From Pseudoduganella danionis (GTDB lineage Bacteria; Pseudomonadota; Gammaproteobacteria; Burkholderiales; Burkholderiaceae_D), in NCBI RefSeq assembly GCF_009720775.1, contig NZ_WNKW01000002.1, forward strand, positions 1 through 64,000: a stretch of DNA of 64,000 nucleotides. The letters are read 5' to 3'. The position numbers were made by a program, and so were the translations under genes. The notes under the pieces are model-generated. The model was not told where the DNA came from and searched no databases. It saw only the letters and a list, made by a program, of their open reading frames with translations. This document shows positions 1-8,565 of this stretch, piece by piece (positions within the stretch are counted from its first letter, which is position 1; each line of letters opens with the position of its first letter).

Positions 1-95
1 CGCCGCCGGGCGCCCGCCCGGCCGCGGCCGCGGCACCTGCCGCCAAGCCGGCCGAAGGGCCTGAGCGCGCCAAAGCCAAGGAGATAGCGCGATGA
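1..95 (+). CDS. mreC: Rod shape-determining protein MreC, C-terminal end (partial)
   Basis: The first 95 bases read in frame 3 as an Ala/Pro-rich tail ending ERAKAKEIAR and a TGA at 93-95. The ATG of the next gene, mreD, overlaps this stop (ATGA). A low-complexity Ala/Pro C-terminus just before mreD is usual for betaproteobacterial MreC, the periplasmic scaffold of the elongasome. No MreC domain lies inside the window, so the call rests on position and tail composition only. Confidence 0.75.
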   Translation, partial: PPGARPAAAAAPAAKPAEGPERAKAKEIAR

Positions 96-604
96 ACCGT
101 CCTTACTACATCCTGCTGCCGGTGAGCCCCATGTTCATCGCCTTCAGCCTGTTCTGCGCGTTTTTACTGAATCTGCTCCCGTGGGGTAACTTCATCGGCG
201 TGCCCGACTTCGTCGCGCTGGTGCTGGTGTTCTGGGGCATACACCAGCCGCGCCGCGTCGGCATCGGTACGGCGTTCTGCCTCGGCCTGCTGATGGACGT
301 GCATGATTCCACCCTGCTCGGCGAAAATGCGCTGGCCTACACGCTGCTGTCCTATTTCGCCATCATGCTGCACCGGCGTGTGTTGTGGTTCCCGCTGGTG
401 ACCCAGGCCATGCATGTGTTCCCGCTGCTGCTGATGGCCCAGTCCATCCAGTTGCTGGTGCGTTTCATCGTGTCCGGCAAATTCCCCGGCTGGTTCTATT
501 TTGTCGAAAGCGCCGTATCGGTGGTGCTGTGGCCACTGGCGACCTGGATACTGCTGGCGCCTCAGCGGCGCGCAGTGGACCGCGACCATACCCGTCCGAT
601 CTGA
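92..604 (+). CDS. mreD: Rod shape-determining membrane protein MreD
   Basis: This 170-residue, very hydrophobic protein has about five predicted membrane segments; the first is residues 14-30, after MNRPYYILLPVSP. Length and order (mreC, mreD, PBP2, rodA) match MreD, the inner-membrane part of the MreBCD cell-elongation complex that positions side-wall peptidoglycan synthesis. The ATG overlaps the mreC stop, so the two are probably translationally coupled. The tail is short and basic (QRRAVDRDHTRPI). The PBP2 gene follows after 15 bases. Confidence 0.9.
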   Translation: MNRPYYILLPVSPMFIAFSLFCAFLLNLLPWGNFIGVPDFVALVLVFWGIHQPRRVGIGTAFCLGLLMDVHDSTLLGENALAYTLLSYFAIMLHRRVLWFPLVTQAMHVFPLLLMAQSIQLLVRFIVSGKFPGWFYFVESAVSVVLWPLATWILLAPQRRAVDRDHTRPI

Positions 605-619
605 CCCCGCGCTGGCAGT

Positions 620-2602
620 ATGACTGAGCTTAAGGATAATCAGCGTGAACTCTACCAGTTCCGCCTGCGCCTGACGGTGCTGGGCGGGCTGGTGTTCATC
701 TGTTTCGGCCTGCTGCTGGCGCGCTTCATCTGGCTGCAGGTCTACAAGCACAGCGACTATGTGGCGCAGGCGGAAGAAAACCGCATCGCCATCGTGCCGA
801 TCGAACCTAACCGCGGCCTGATCCTCGACCGCAACGGCGTGGTGCTGGCGCGGAACTACTCCGCCTTCACGCTGGAGATCACGCCATCCAAGCTGAATGC
901 CACGCTGGATGAAACCATCGATGAGCTGTCCAAGCTGATCACCATCGAAACCAAGGACCGCAAGCACTTCAAGAAGCTGCTGGAAGAATCGCGCGGTTTC
1001 GAGAGTGTGCCGCTGCGTAACCGCCTGACGGATGAAGAAGTGGCGCGCTTTTCGGCGCAGCGTTTCCGCTTCCCCGGGGTGGAAGTGCAGGCGCGCTTGT
1101 TCCGCCAGTATCCGCTTGGTGAAATCGCTTCCCACGTGATCGGCTTCATCGGCCGCATCAACCAGTCCGAGGCCAAGCTGATCGCGCAGATGGACGACGC
1201 GGCCAACTACAACGGCACCGACCATATCGGCAAGGAAGGGCTGGAAAAGAGCTACGAGAAGCAGCTGCACGGCATTACCGGCTACGAGGAAGTGGAAAAG
1301 TCGGCCGGCGGCCGTGCCATCCGCACGCTGTCGCGCACGCCCGCCACGCCGGGCAGCAATCTGATCCTGTCGATCGATATCGAACTGCAGAAAGTGATCG
1401 AGGAAGCTTTCGGCGAATGGCGTGGCGCGCTGGTGGCAATCGAACCGGCCACGGGTGACATTCTGGCCTACGTCTCGCGCCCCGGCTACGACCCCAATCT
1501 GTTCGTCGACGGCATCGATAGCCAGAGCTGGAATGAGCTGAATAACTCGCTAGACCGGCCCATGGTCAACCGGCCCCTGTCCGGCGCCTATCCGCCCGGT
1601 TCCACCTTCAAGCCCTTCATGGCACTGGCCGCGCTCGAACTGCACAAGCGCACGCCGGGCCAGACCATCTACGATCCCGGTTCGTTCACGCTGGGCGGAC
1701 ACAAATTCCGCGACGATAAACCGGGCGGCCATGGCACGGTGGATATGTACAAGGCCATCGTCGAATCCTGCGATACCTATTTCTACATCCTCGGCAACGA
1801 GATGGGCATAGACGCCATCCACGATTTCATGAAGCCTTTCGGTTTCGGCCAGATCACCGGCATCGACCTCGAACACGAAAAGCAGGGCGTGCTGCCATCC
1901 AAGGAATGGAAAGCCAGCCGCTTCAAGAAAAATCCCGCAGCGCAGAAGTGGCAGGGCGGCGACACGATTTCCATCGCCATCGGCAACGGCTATAACAACT
2001 ATACGCCGCTGCAGTTGGCGCACGCCGTAGCCAATCTGGCCAACAATGGCGTGGTGATGAAGCCGCACCTGGTGAAGATCATCGAAGACAGCGCCACCCG
2101 CACGCGCAAGCTGACCGTACCCAAGGAAAGCTACCGCATACCGCTCAAGCAGGAAAATATCGACATCATCAAGAACGCCATGGTGGGCGTGACGCTGAGC
2201 GGCACGGCGGCGCGCGCGTTTGCCGGTGCCGGCTATACCTCGGGCGGCAAGACGGGCACGGCGCAGCTGATCGCGATTAAGAAAAACGAGAAGTACAACG
2301 CCAATCTGATTGCCGAACGGCTGCGCGACAATGCGCTGTATACGGCGTTCGCGCCGGCCGACAATCCGCGCATTGCCATTGCCGTGGTGGTGGAGAACGG
2401 CGGCTTCGGTGCCGGCGTGGCCGCACCCATCGTGCGCAAGGCGCTCGATTACTACCTGCTGGGCAAACGCCCGCATGAAAAAGAAACCACTGCCGTGCCG
2501 CGCGAGGATGCCGAGCTGCGTTCCGTGCAGGACGTGCAGGCCGAGCAAGGCCTGAGCGACGAAAAACGTCCCGGCGCCGAGACTCCCGGCAACAAGGAAT
2601 AA
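620..2602 (+). CDS. mrdA: Penicillin-binding protein 2, copy 1 (peptidoglycan DD-transpeptidase)
   Basis: A class B PBP of 660 residues that cross-links peptidoglycan during elongation with RodA. One membrane anchor lies at about residues 19-40; the PBP dimerisation domain follows (about 60-240), then the transpeptidase domain. Catalytic motifs are S328-T-F-K331, S383-C-D385 and K544-T-G (GGKTGTAQ). A short charged tail follows the catalytic domain. The ATG at 620 puts the charged cytoplasmic segment MTELKDNQRE before the anchor, as in PBP2, but no clear Shine-Dalgarno precedes it. rodA starts 8 bases downstream, and a close paralogue follows rodA. Confidence 0.95.
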   Translation: MTELKDNQRELYQFRLRLTVLGGLVFICFGLLLARFIWLQVYKHSDYVAQAEENRIAIVPIEPNRGLILDRNGVVLARNYSAFTLEITPSKLNATLDETIDELSKLITIETKDRKHFKKLLEESRGFESVPLRNRLTDEEVARFSAQRFRFPGVEVQARLFRQYPLGEIASHVIGFIGRINQSEAKLIAQMDDAANYNGTDHIGKEGLEKSYEKQLHGITGYEEVEKSAGGRAIRTLSRTPATPGSNLILSIDIELQKVIEEAFGEWRGALVAIEPATGDILAYVSRPGYDPNLFVDGIDSQSWNELNNSLDRPMVNRPLSGAYPPGSTFKPFMALAALELHKRTPGQTIYDPGSFTLGGHKFRDDKPGGHGTVDMYKAIVESCDTYFYILGNEMGIDAIHDFMKPFGFGQITGIDLEHEKQGVLPSKEWKASRFKKNPAAQKWQGGDTISIAIGNGYNNYTPLQLAHAVANLANNGVVMKPHLVKIIEDSATRTRKLTVPKESYRIPLKQENIDIIKNAMVGVTLSGTAARAFAGAGYTSGGKTGTAQLIAIKKNEKYNANLIAERLRDNALYTAFAPADNPRIAIAVVVENGGFGAGVAAPIVRKALDYYLLGKRPHEKETTAVPREDAELRSVQDVQAEQGLSDEKRPGAETPGNKE

Positions 2603-2610
2603 GGGAAACC

Positions 2611-3723
2611 ATGCATATCAACGAAAGGCGCTCGCTGTGGCGCCGCCTGCGGCCATATTTCACGGTATTCGATATACCGCTGGCGCTGATCATCTGTGCC
2701 CTGCTATCGGTGGGGCTGGTCACGCTGTACTCGGCCGGCATAGGCATACCCGGCAAGGTGGAAGACCAGTTGCGGAATATCTTCCTCGCCTTCATGGTGA
2801 TGTGGGTGGTGGCGAACATCTCGCCGCAGATGATGATGCGCATCGCCGTTCCTGCCTATCTGGTGGCGGTGGCGCTGCTGGTAGGCGTGGCCCTGTTCGG
2901 CACCATCAAGCTCGGTGCGCGGCGCTGGCTGCACGTAGGGGTGGATATCCAGCCATCCGAATTCATGAAGATCGCCATGCCGCTGATGCTGGCGTGGTTC
3001 TTCCAGCAGCGTGCCGGCCAGCTGCAGTGGGTACATTACGCGATAGCCGCCGTGCTGCTGGCGATCCCCGTGGGCCTGATCGTGAAACAGCCCGATCTCG
3101 GTACCGCGCTGCTGGTGGTGGCCAGCGGTTTCGCCGTGATCTTTCTGGCCGGTCTGGCGTGGAAGGCGCTGATCGCACTGCTGGTGGCCGGTGCCGCCAG
3201 CCTGCCCGTGATCTGGTCGGTGCTGCATGATTACCAGCGCGAGCGCGTGATGACGCTGATCGATCCGACTTCCGACCCGCTGGGCAAGGGCTTCCACATC
3301 ATCCAGTCCACCATTGCGGTAGGTTCGGGCGGGATTACCGGCAAGGGCTGGACCCATGGCACCCAGGCCCACCTCGAGTTCATCCCCGAGCGCACCACCG
3401 ACTTTATTTTTGCCGTGTTCTCGGAAGAATTCGGCCTGACCGGCAATCTGGTGCTGATGGTGCTGTATCTGCTGTTGATAGGCCGCGGGCTGGTCATCGC
3501 CGGCAATGCCCCGACCTTCTTCACCCGTTTGCTGGCTGGCGCGATCACCATGATTTACTTCACCTATGCCTTCGTCAACATGGGCATGGTGAGCGGCATC
3601 CTGCCGGTCGTTGGCGTGCCGCTGCCGTTCATGAGTTATGGCGGCACTGCGCTGCTGACGCTGGGACTGGGTGCCGGCATCCTGATGAGCATCCAGCGCC
3701 ACCGCAAGCTGGTGCAGACTTGA
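2611..3723 (+). CDS. rodA: Peptidoglycan glycosyltransferase RodA (SEDS family)
   Basis: A polytopic SEDS protein of 370 residues with about ten membrane segments. It polymerises lipid II in partnership with PBP2. SEDS signatures are visible: KLGARRWLHVG near residue 95, QPSEFMKI, KQPDLGTALL, and the loop ERTTDFIFAVFSEEFGL, whose D264 aligns with the catalytic aspartate of the family. The end GVPLPFMSYGGTALLTLG is typical. It lies between two PBP2 genes, 8 bases after the first and 22 before the second, with a good ribosome binding site (AAGGGAAACC) before the ATG. Confidence 0.96.
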   Translation: MHINERRSLWRRLRPYFTVFDIPLALIICALLSVGLVTLYSAGIGIPGKVEDQLRNIFLAFMVMWVVANISPQMMMRIAVPAYLVAVALLVGVALFGTIKLGARRWLHVGVDIQPSEFMKIAMPLMLAWFFQQRAGQLQWVHYAIAAVLLAIPVGLIVKQPDLGTALLVVASGFAVIFLAGLAWKALIALLVAGAASLPVIWSVLHDYQRERVMTLIDPTSDPLGKGFHIIQSTIAVGSGGITGKGWTHGTQAHLEFIPERTTDFIFAVFSEEFGLTGNLVLMVLYLLLIGRGLVIAGNAPTFFTRLLAGAITMIYFTYAFVNMGMVSGILPVVGVPLPFMSYGGTALLTLGLGAGILMSIQRHRKLVQT

Positions 3724-3745
3724 GGCGCGGCGGGAGCGCACAGCC

Positions 3746-5833
3746 ATGATAGAAATGAAGGACACCGAGCGCGAGCTCGCGCAGTTCCGCGCCCGTATCA
3801 CGGTGCTGGTGGGACTGGTGCTCGTGTGTTTCGGCCTGCTGCTGCTGCGCTTCATCTGGCTGCAGGTGATCAAGCACGATGAATTTGCCACCAAGGCGGA
3901 TGAAAACCGCATCGCGCTGGTGCCCATCGTGCCTAGCCGCGGCCTGATACTGGACCGTAACGGTGTGGTACTGGCACGGAATTATTCCGCCTTCACGCTG
4001 GAGATCACTCCGTCCAAACTGGCCGCACCGCTCGATGAAGTCATCGACCAGCTGTCCAAGCTGGTGCTGGTGGAGCTGAAAGACCGCAAGCGCTTCCGCA
4101 AGCTGCTGGAAGAATCCAAGAATTTCGAAAGCGTCCCGCTGCGCAACCGCCTGTCCGACGAAGAAGTGGCGCGCTTTACTGCGCAGCGCTTCCGCTTCCC
4201 CGGGGTGGAAGTGCAGGCGCGGCTGTTCCGCCAGTATCCGCTCGGCGAAACGGCATCCCACGTAATCGGCTATATCGGCCGCATCAACCGCGCCGAAGCC
4301 AGAGCGCTGGAAGAGGGCGACGACGGCGCCAACTATAACGGCTCCGATTACATCGGCAAGGAAGGGCTGGAGAAGAGCTACGAAAAGCAGTTGCATGGTG
4401 TTACCGGCTACGAGGAAGTGGAAGTCACCTCGCGTGGCCGCGCCATCCGCACGCTGTCGCGCAAGGCTGCCGTGGCGGGCAATAACCTGATGCTGTCGAT
4501 CGACATCGAGCTGCAGAAAGTGGTGGAAGAAGCCTTCGGCGAGCGGCGTGGCGCGCTGGTGGCGATCGAGCCTTCGACCGGCGATATTCTGGCCTATGTG
4601 TCGCGGCCCGGCTACGACCCCAATCTGTTCGTCGATGGTATCGATACGGCTAGCTGGAATGAACTGAATAATTCGCTGGACCGGCCCATGGTTAACCGTC
4701 CACTGTCCGGCACCTATGCGCCCGGGTCCACCTTCAAGCCCTTCATGGCGCTGGCCGCGCTGGAGCTGGGCAAACGCACGCCAAGCCAGATCACGCCCGA
4801 TCCCGGCTTCTACTACCTGGGCGGCCACAAGTTCAACGACGACCTGGTGGGTGGCCATGGCGGGGTGGATATGCGCAAGTCCATCATCGTATCGTGCAAT
4901 ACCTACTACTACGCGCTGGGACATGACATGGGCATAGACATGATCCATGATTTCATGAAACCGTTCGGCTTCGGCCAGCTGACCGGCATCGATCTGGAAA
5001 ACGAAAAGACCGGCGTGCTGCCCTCGCAGGAATGGAAGCGCAAACGCTTCAAGGGTGCGGCCGGCAAGTGGGTGGGGGGTGATACCATCTCGGTCAGCAA
5101 CGGCTCTGGCTACAATGCCTACACGCCGCTGCAGATCGCCCACGCGGTCGCCAATCTGTCCAACGATGGTGTGGTGATGAAGCCCCATCTGGTGAAAATT
5201 CTCGAAGATGGTGCCACCCGTGCGCGCAAGCTGACAGTGCCCAAGGAGAGTTACCGGATCCCTCTCAAACAGGAGAATATCGATTTCATCAAGAACGCCA
5301 TGGTCGGCGTAACCAGCGAAGCCGGTGGTACCGGCTTCCGCGCGTTTAGCGGCGCAGCCTACACGGTGGGCGGCAAGACTGGTACGGCGCAGGTGATCAC
5401 GATTAAAACGGGCGATAAATACAATGCTGCCAAGCTGGCCGAACGTTTGCGCGATAATGCGCTGTTCACGGCTTTTGCACCGGCCGACAAGCCGCGCATT
5501 GCGCTGGCGCTGGTCGTAGAAAATGCCGGTAAAGGCGGGCTGGAAGCGGCGCCAATCGCGCGCAAGGCCATCGATTATTATTTACTGGGCAAACGCCCGG
5601 CTGAAAAAGACAGTACCAAGGTTGCGCGCGAAGACGCAGTGGCCGTGGTGCCGGTGGAAGGCGAGCTGCTCGAGCAGCAGGCTGCGGCGGCCGAACAGGA
5701 GCGCCAGAGCGTGCAGGCAGCTGTTGCGCCTGCACCGGCATTGGCGCCAGCAACTGCACCGGCGCTAAAGACCGGCACCACTGCCGCACCCGCTGCTGCG
5801 CCCGCGCCGGCAACGGCTAGAAAAAAACAGTAA
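3746..5833 (+). CDS. Penicillin-binding protein 2, copy 2 (paralogue with extended tail)
   Basis: A second complete class B PBP2 of 695 residues, collinear with the copy at 620-2602. Most blocks align without gaps, and the motifs sit at identical positions: S328-T-F-K331, S383-C-N385, K544-T-G. Differences are the second motif (SCN here, SCD in copy 1), small compensating indels at about residues 430 and 530, and an Ala/Pro/Gln-rich tail of about 70 residues from residue 625. The ATG at 3746 follows GGAG at good spacing. All three motifs are intact, so it should be an active transpeptidase; whether RodA pairs with both copies cannot be seen here. Confidence 0.93.
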   Translation: MIEMKDTERELAQFRARITVLVGLVLVCFGLLLLRFIWLQVIKHDEFATKADENRIALVPIVPSRGLILDRNGVVLARNYSAFTLEITPSKLAAPLDEVIDQLSKLVLVELKDRKRFRKLLEESKNFESVPLRNRLSDEEVARFTAQRFRFPGVEVQARLFRQYPLGETASHVIGYIGRINRAEARALEEGDDGANYNGSDYIGKEGLEKSYEKQLHGVTGYEEVEVTSRGRAIRTLSRKAAVAGNNLMLSIDIELQKVVEEAFGERRGALVAIEPSTGDILAYVSRPGYDPNLFVDGIDTASWNELNNSLDRPMVNRPLSGTYAPGSTFKPFMALAALELGKRTPSQITPDPGFYYLGGHKFNDDLVGGHGGVDMRKSIIVSCNTYYYALGHDMGIDMIHDFMKPFGFGQLTGIDLENEKTGVLPSQEWKRKRFKGAAGKWVGGDTISVSNGSGYNAYTPLQIAHAVANLSNDGVVMKPHLVKILEDGATRARKLTVPKESYRIPLKQENIDFIKNAMVGVTSEAGGTGFRAFSGAAYTVGGKTGTAQVITIKTGDKYNAAKLAERLRDNALFTAFAPADKPRIALALVVENAGKGGLEAAPIARKAIDYYLLGKRPAEKDSTKVAREDAVAVVPVEGELLEQQAAAAEQERQSVQAAVAPAPALAPATAPALKTGTTAAPAAAPAPATARKKQ

Positions 5834-5843
5834 GGAGACAGGC

Positions 5844-6965
5844 ATGCGTTATTACCGGAGTCGTATCCTCATATGGCTGGCTGCACTGGCAATGCTGGCG
5901 CTGGCCGGATGTACTACGGCGCCGGTAGTCAGCGACACGGCGCGCACGCCACGCCCGACGGCGACTGCAGCGACCGTGCTGCGTGCACCGGCTGCCGGCA
6001 AGCCGGCCACCGGCCTGCCGGAGCTGCCACCTGCCAATTCCGGCCGCGGCGGTTATTATCAGGATGATGGCCCCGGCGATGCCCCGCCGCCGGATCTGGA
6101 AAACGTGCCCGATGCCGAAGTGCGCAATGATCCGCTACTGCCATTCTCCAACCGGCCCTACACGGTGTTCGGCAAAACCTATACGCCGATTACGGATAAC
6201 CGGCCCTATACCCAGATCGGCGTGGGTAGCTGGTACGGCAAAAAATTCCACGGCCAGCGCACCTCGTCCGGCGAGCTATACGATATGTACAAGATGACGG
6301 CGGCCCACCCCGTGCTGCCGATTCCGTCCTATGCCCGCCTGACCAATATGGTCAGTGGCGCAGTGGTGATCGTGCGCATCAATGACCGTGGCCCGTTCCA
6401 CGCCAGCCGCGCCATCGACGTGTCTTACACGGCGGCGCTGAAGCTGGGGCTGCTCGGCAAGGGCAGCCACGAACTGCAGATCGAACGCATACTGCCGGAC
6501 GAAGTGGACCGCATGCTGGCCACGCGCAGCGGCGTATCGGGCACGGTGGCGCCGCGTCTGGCCACACAGGCAGCGCGCAATAGCGCCGGTGCCGGCCTGC
6601 TGGGACGCGGTGATGCCGGTCCGCCGCTGCTGCTGACGGCCGCCACGGCGCTGGGCGAATCGGCCCCCGCCAGTGCCAGTGAGATCGAAGCGCTGATGCG
6701 CGATGACCGTGCGCCGGGCGAGGCCGAAGCGTCGCCGGCCAAAGCGAATTTCTACCTGCAACTGGGCGCCTACGCCCGCGCGGAAAATGCCGAAGCGGTA
6801 CGCAGCAAACTCAATGGCAGTGGCCTGAGCGGACTGGAAGTGGTGAAGAATGGCGCGGTGCACCGCCTGTACACGGGACCGTTCGCGAGCCGTCAGGATG
6901 CATTGCAGGCGGCGCGCGGCCTGCCTGCTACGCTGAATCTGAAGCCTATCGTCATCCAGCGCTAG
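5844..6965 (+). CDS. rlpA: Septal ring lipoprotein RlpA (DPBB + SPOR domains)
   Basis: This 373-residue lipoprotein has the signal MRYYRSRILIWLAALAMLAL and lipobox L-A-G-C23. A Pro/Ala-rich linker leads to a double-psi beta-barrel domain (about 122-212, with GVGSWYGKKFHGQRTSSGE and NDRGPFHASRAIDVS). A second linker follows, then a SPOR domain (about 297-373, FYLQLGAYARAENAEAVRS). In Pseudomonas aeruginosa RlpA is a lytic transglycosylase acting on denuded glycan strands, and its SPOR domain targets the septum. It starts 10 bases after PBP2 copy 2 (ribosome site AAGGAGAC) and ends the elongation operon. Confidence 0.93.
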   Translation: MRYYRSRILIWLAALAMLALAGCTTAPVVSDTARTPRPTATAATVLRAPAAGKPATGLPELPPANSGRGGYYQDDGPGDAPPPDLENVPDAEVRNDPLLPFSNRPYTVFGKTYTPITDNRPYTQIGVGSWYGKKFHGQRTSSGELYDMYKMTAAHPVLPIPSYARLTNMVSGAVVIVRINDRGPFHASRAIDVSYTAALKLGLLGKGSHELQIERILPDEVDRMLATRSGVSGTVAPRLATQAARNSAGAGLLGRGDAGPPLLLTAATALGESAPASASEIEALMRDDRAPGEAEASPAKANFYLQLGAYARAENAEAVRSKLNGSGLSGLEVVKNGAVHRLYTGPFASRQDALQAARGLPATLNLKPIVIQR

Positions 6966-7061
6966 GCCGAGGCCCGGGCGTGACGCCCGCCCGGACGCGG
7001 CTCATGCGTAGCGCGCCAGTGGAGCGGCTGGCGGCTAAGGTACGCGGCTAAGGCTGGCGGT

Positions 7062-7772
7062 TTATTTGCAGCTGTGGGTGTCGGTGCCGGGGAAGCTGCT
7101 GCGTAGCTGTTCGAGGCGGATTTTCAGATCGGGATCGACATCGCGGAACTGGAACGACAGCAGTTTGCTGCCGCTCATGCGCGGCGCGATCTTGGCCGTG
7201 CGCACACCCTGTTTCATCAGCGCTGCCAACTGGTTCTGTGCTGCCGTTTCCGTCTTGAAGACGCCCAGCGAAATGGCCCAGCGCATAGGCGTGTTATCGC
7301 TCATGATGAAGTAGTTGTGCACGCCGAGCCCGCGCAGTTCGGCCGCCTTTTTCTCTGCGCCCTCCTTGCTGCCTTGCGGCGGCATATACACTACATAGCT
7401 GGATACTTCGCTGCCGGGCAGGTTGTGGCGCGACTGGCGATCACCGAGCTTGAGCGGCGCCAGCACGGTTTCAAAGCGGCGTGCATCGGCCAGTACAAAG
7501 CTGGAAATCTCCACGCAGGCCAGAACTTCCGGTGCCGGCTTGGCAGCGGCTGCGGCACTGGCGGTGCTGGCCGCAGCTGCGCTGGCGCTATTCACGCTGC
7601 TGGCGTTGTTGGCTTTCTCTTCCGAGATGATGAGCAGTTTGTCGGCATTGAGCTGGTTGCTGAGCCGCTGCGGTTCGCGTTCGTTGCCGCTGAAATGGCC
7701 CAGATAGCCTTTGCCATAGGCGTACAGCCCAGCATTTACTGCTAACAGCGACCAGAAAATAAATTTCAGCAC
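7062..7772 (-). CDS. SPOR-domain inner-membrane protein of unknown role
   Basis: A 236-residue protein with an N-terminal membrane segment (residues 1-18, MLKFIFWSLLAVNAGLYAYG) and a linker holding an Ala/Ser-rich run (about 55-80). A SPOR-like C-terminal region follows (about 130-205: SYVVYMPPQGSKEGAEKKAAELRGLGVHNYFIM). SPOR domains bind denuded peptidoglycan, so a cell-envelope role is likely. It lies 24 bases after coaX as the last gene of the argS-to-coaX minus-strand run and converges on rlpA. A specific function is not recognisable. Confidence 0.7.
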   Translation of the reverse strand: MLKFIFWSLLAVNAGLYAYGKGYLGHFSGNEREPQRLSNQLNADKLLIISEEKANNASSVNSASAAAASTASAAAAAKPAPEVLACVEISSFVLADARRFETVLAPLKLGDRQSRHNLPGSEVSSYVVYMPPQGSKEGAEKKAAELRGLGVHNYFIMSDNTPMRWAISLGVFKTETAAQNQLAALMKQGVRTAKIAPRMSGSKLLSFQFRDVDPDLKIRLEQLRSSFPGTDTHSCK

Positions 7773-7796
7773 GACGCTTTCCTTGAGTGTTACCGC

Positions 7797-8564
7797 CTAG
7801 GTGGCGCTGCCGCTGGCAGCGTGCAGGCCGATCAGGACGATGTTGTCTACCATGCGATACGGCACGGTGAGCATGGGCGCGATGAACTGGGCTGCGCCGC
7901 CCGACAGCAGGCATACGCTGGCCTGATGGCGCTGGAAGGCATGCTCGATGGCGCCGCTCTGCGCTGCCAGACAGCCGCTCAGAATCGCATCGTCCGTGTT
8001 GTCAGCAAATCCATCCGGCAGCTTACCGTCTTGCGCGATCTGCGGCAACTGCGCCGTGTTGCGCGCCAGCGAACTGGCCATTAGGCCCAGACCAGGCATG
8101 ATCATCCCGCCGAGGAAGCGGCCGTCGGCCGTGACGGCATCGATGGTGGTCGCCGTGCCGCAGTTGGCCACGATGACATCCTGCCCGCGTGCCAGCACAT
8201 GGCCGGCAATGGCGGCAGCAAAGCGGTCGCAGCCTAGCTGGGCGGGGTTGCGGTAGCCGTTCTGCAGACCCGCCAATTCGGCCACCGAGGCAAACCAGCT
8301 GATGGTCTGCTCGGGCAGCAGCATGGCGGGGAAGGTCCGCTGCAGCACGTATTCCAGCTGTACGCGCAGCGCATTGCCGGCCACGTTGGCGATGATGATG
8401 CGGTCGACACCGTGTTCGGCCACGGCATCGTGCAGATGCAGTTCCAGTTGCGGCAGGTCGGCATGGCTGACGGCACCGTGGGCATACCATGTGCCCAGCG
8501 TGGTGCCGGTTTCCACCAGCGCCCATTTGACCCGCGTGTTACCTGCGTCTATCAGTAAAATCAT
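7797..8564 (-). CDS. coaX: Type III pantothenate kinase
   Basis: Phosphorylates pantothenate, the first step of coenzyme A synthesis. The 255-residue protein begins MILLIDAGNTRVKWALVE, the phosphate-binding motif of the ASKHA fold in CoaX. It carries the family blocks NPAQLGCDRFAAAIAGH (about 108-124) and NCGTATTIDAV, with LGGMIMPGLGLM after them. It starts one base after the birA stop. In Bordetella the homologue is Baf, next to or fused with BirA, so coaX following birA fits the family. Confidence 0.95.
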   Translation of the reverse strand: MILLIDAGNTRVKWALVETGTTLGTWYAHGAVSHADLPQLELHLHDAVAEHGVDRIIIANVAGNALRVQLEYVLQRTFPAMLLPEQTISWFASVAELAGLQNGYRNPAQLGCDRFAAAIAGHVLARGQDVIVANCGTATTIDAVTADGRFLGGMIMPGLGLMASSLARNTAQLPQIAQDGKLPDGFADNTDDAILSGCLAAQSGAIEHAFQRHQASVCLLSGGAAQFIAPMLTVPYRMVDNIVLIGLHAASGSAT

Positions 8565-8565
8565 A

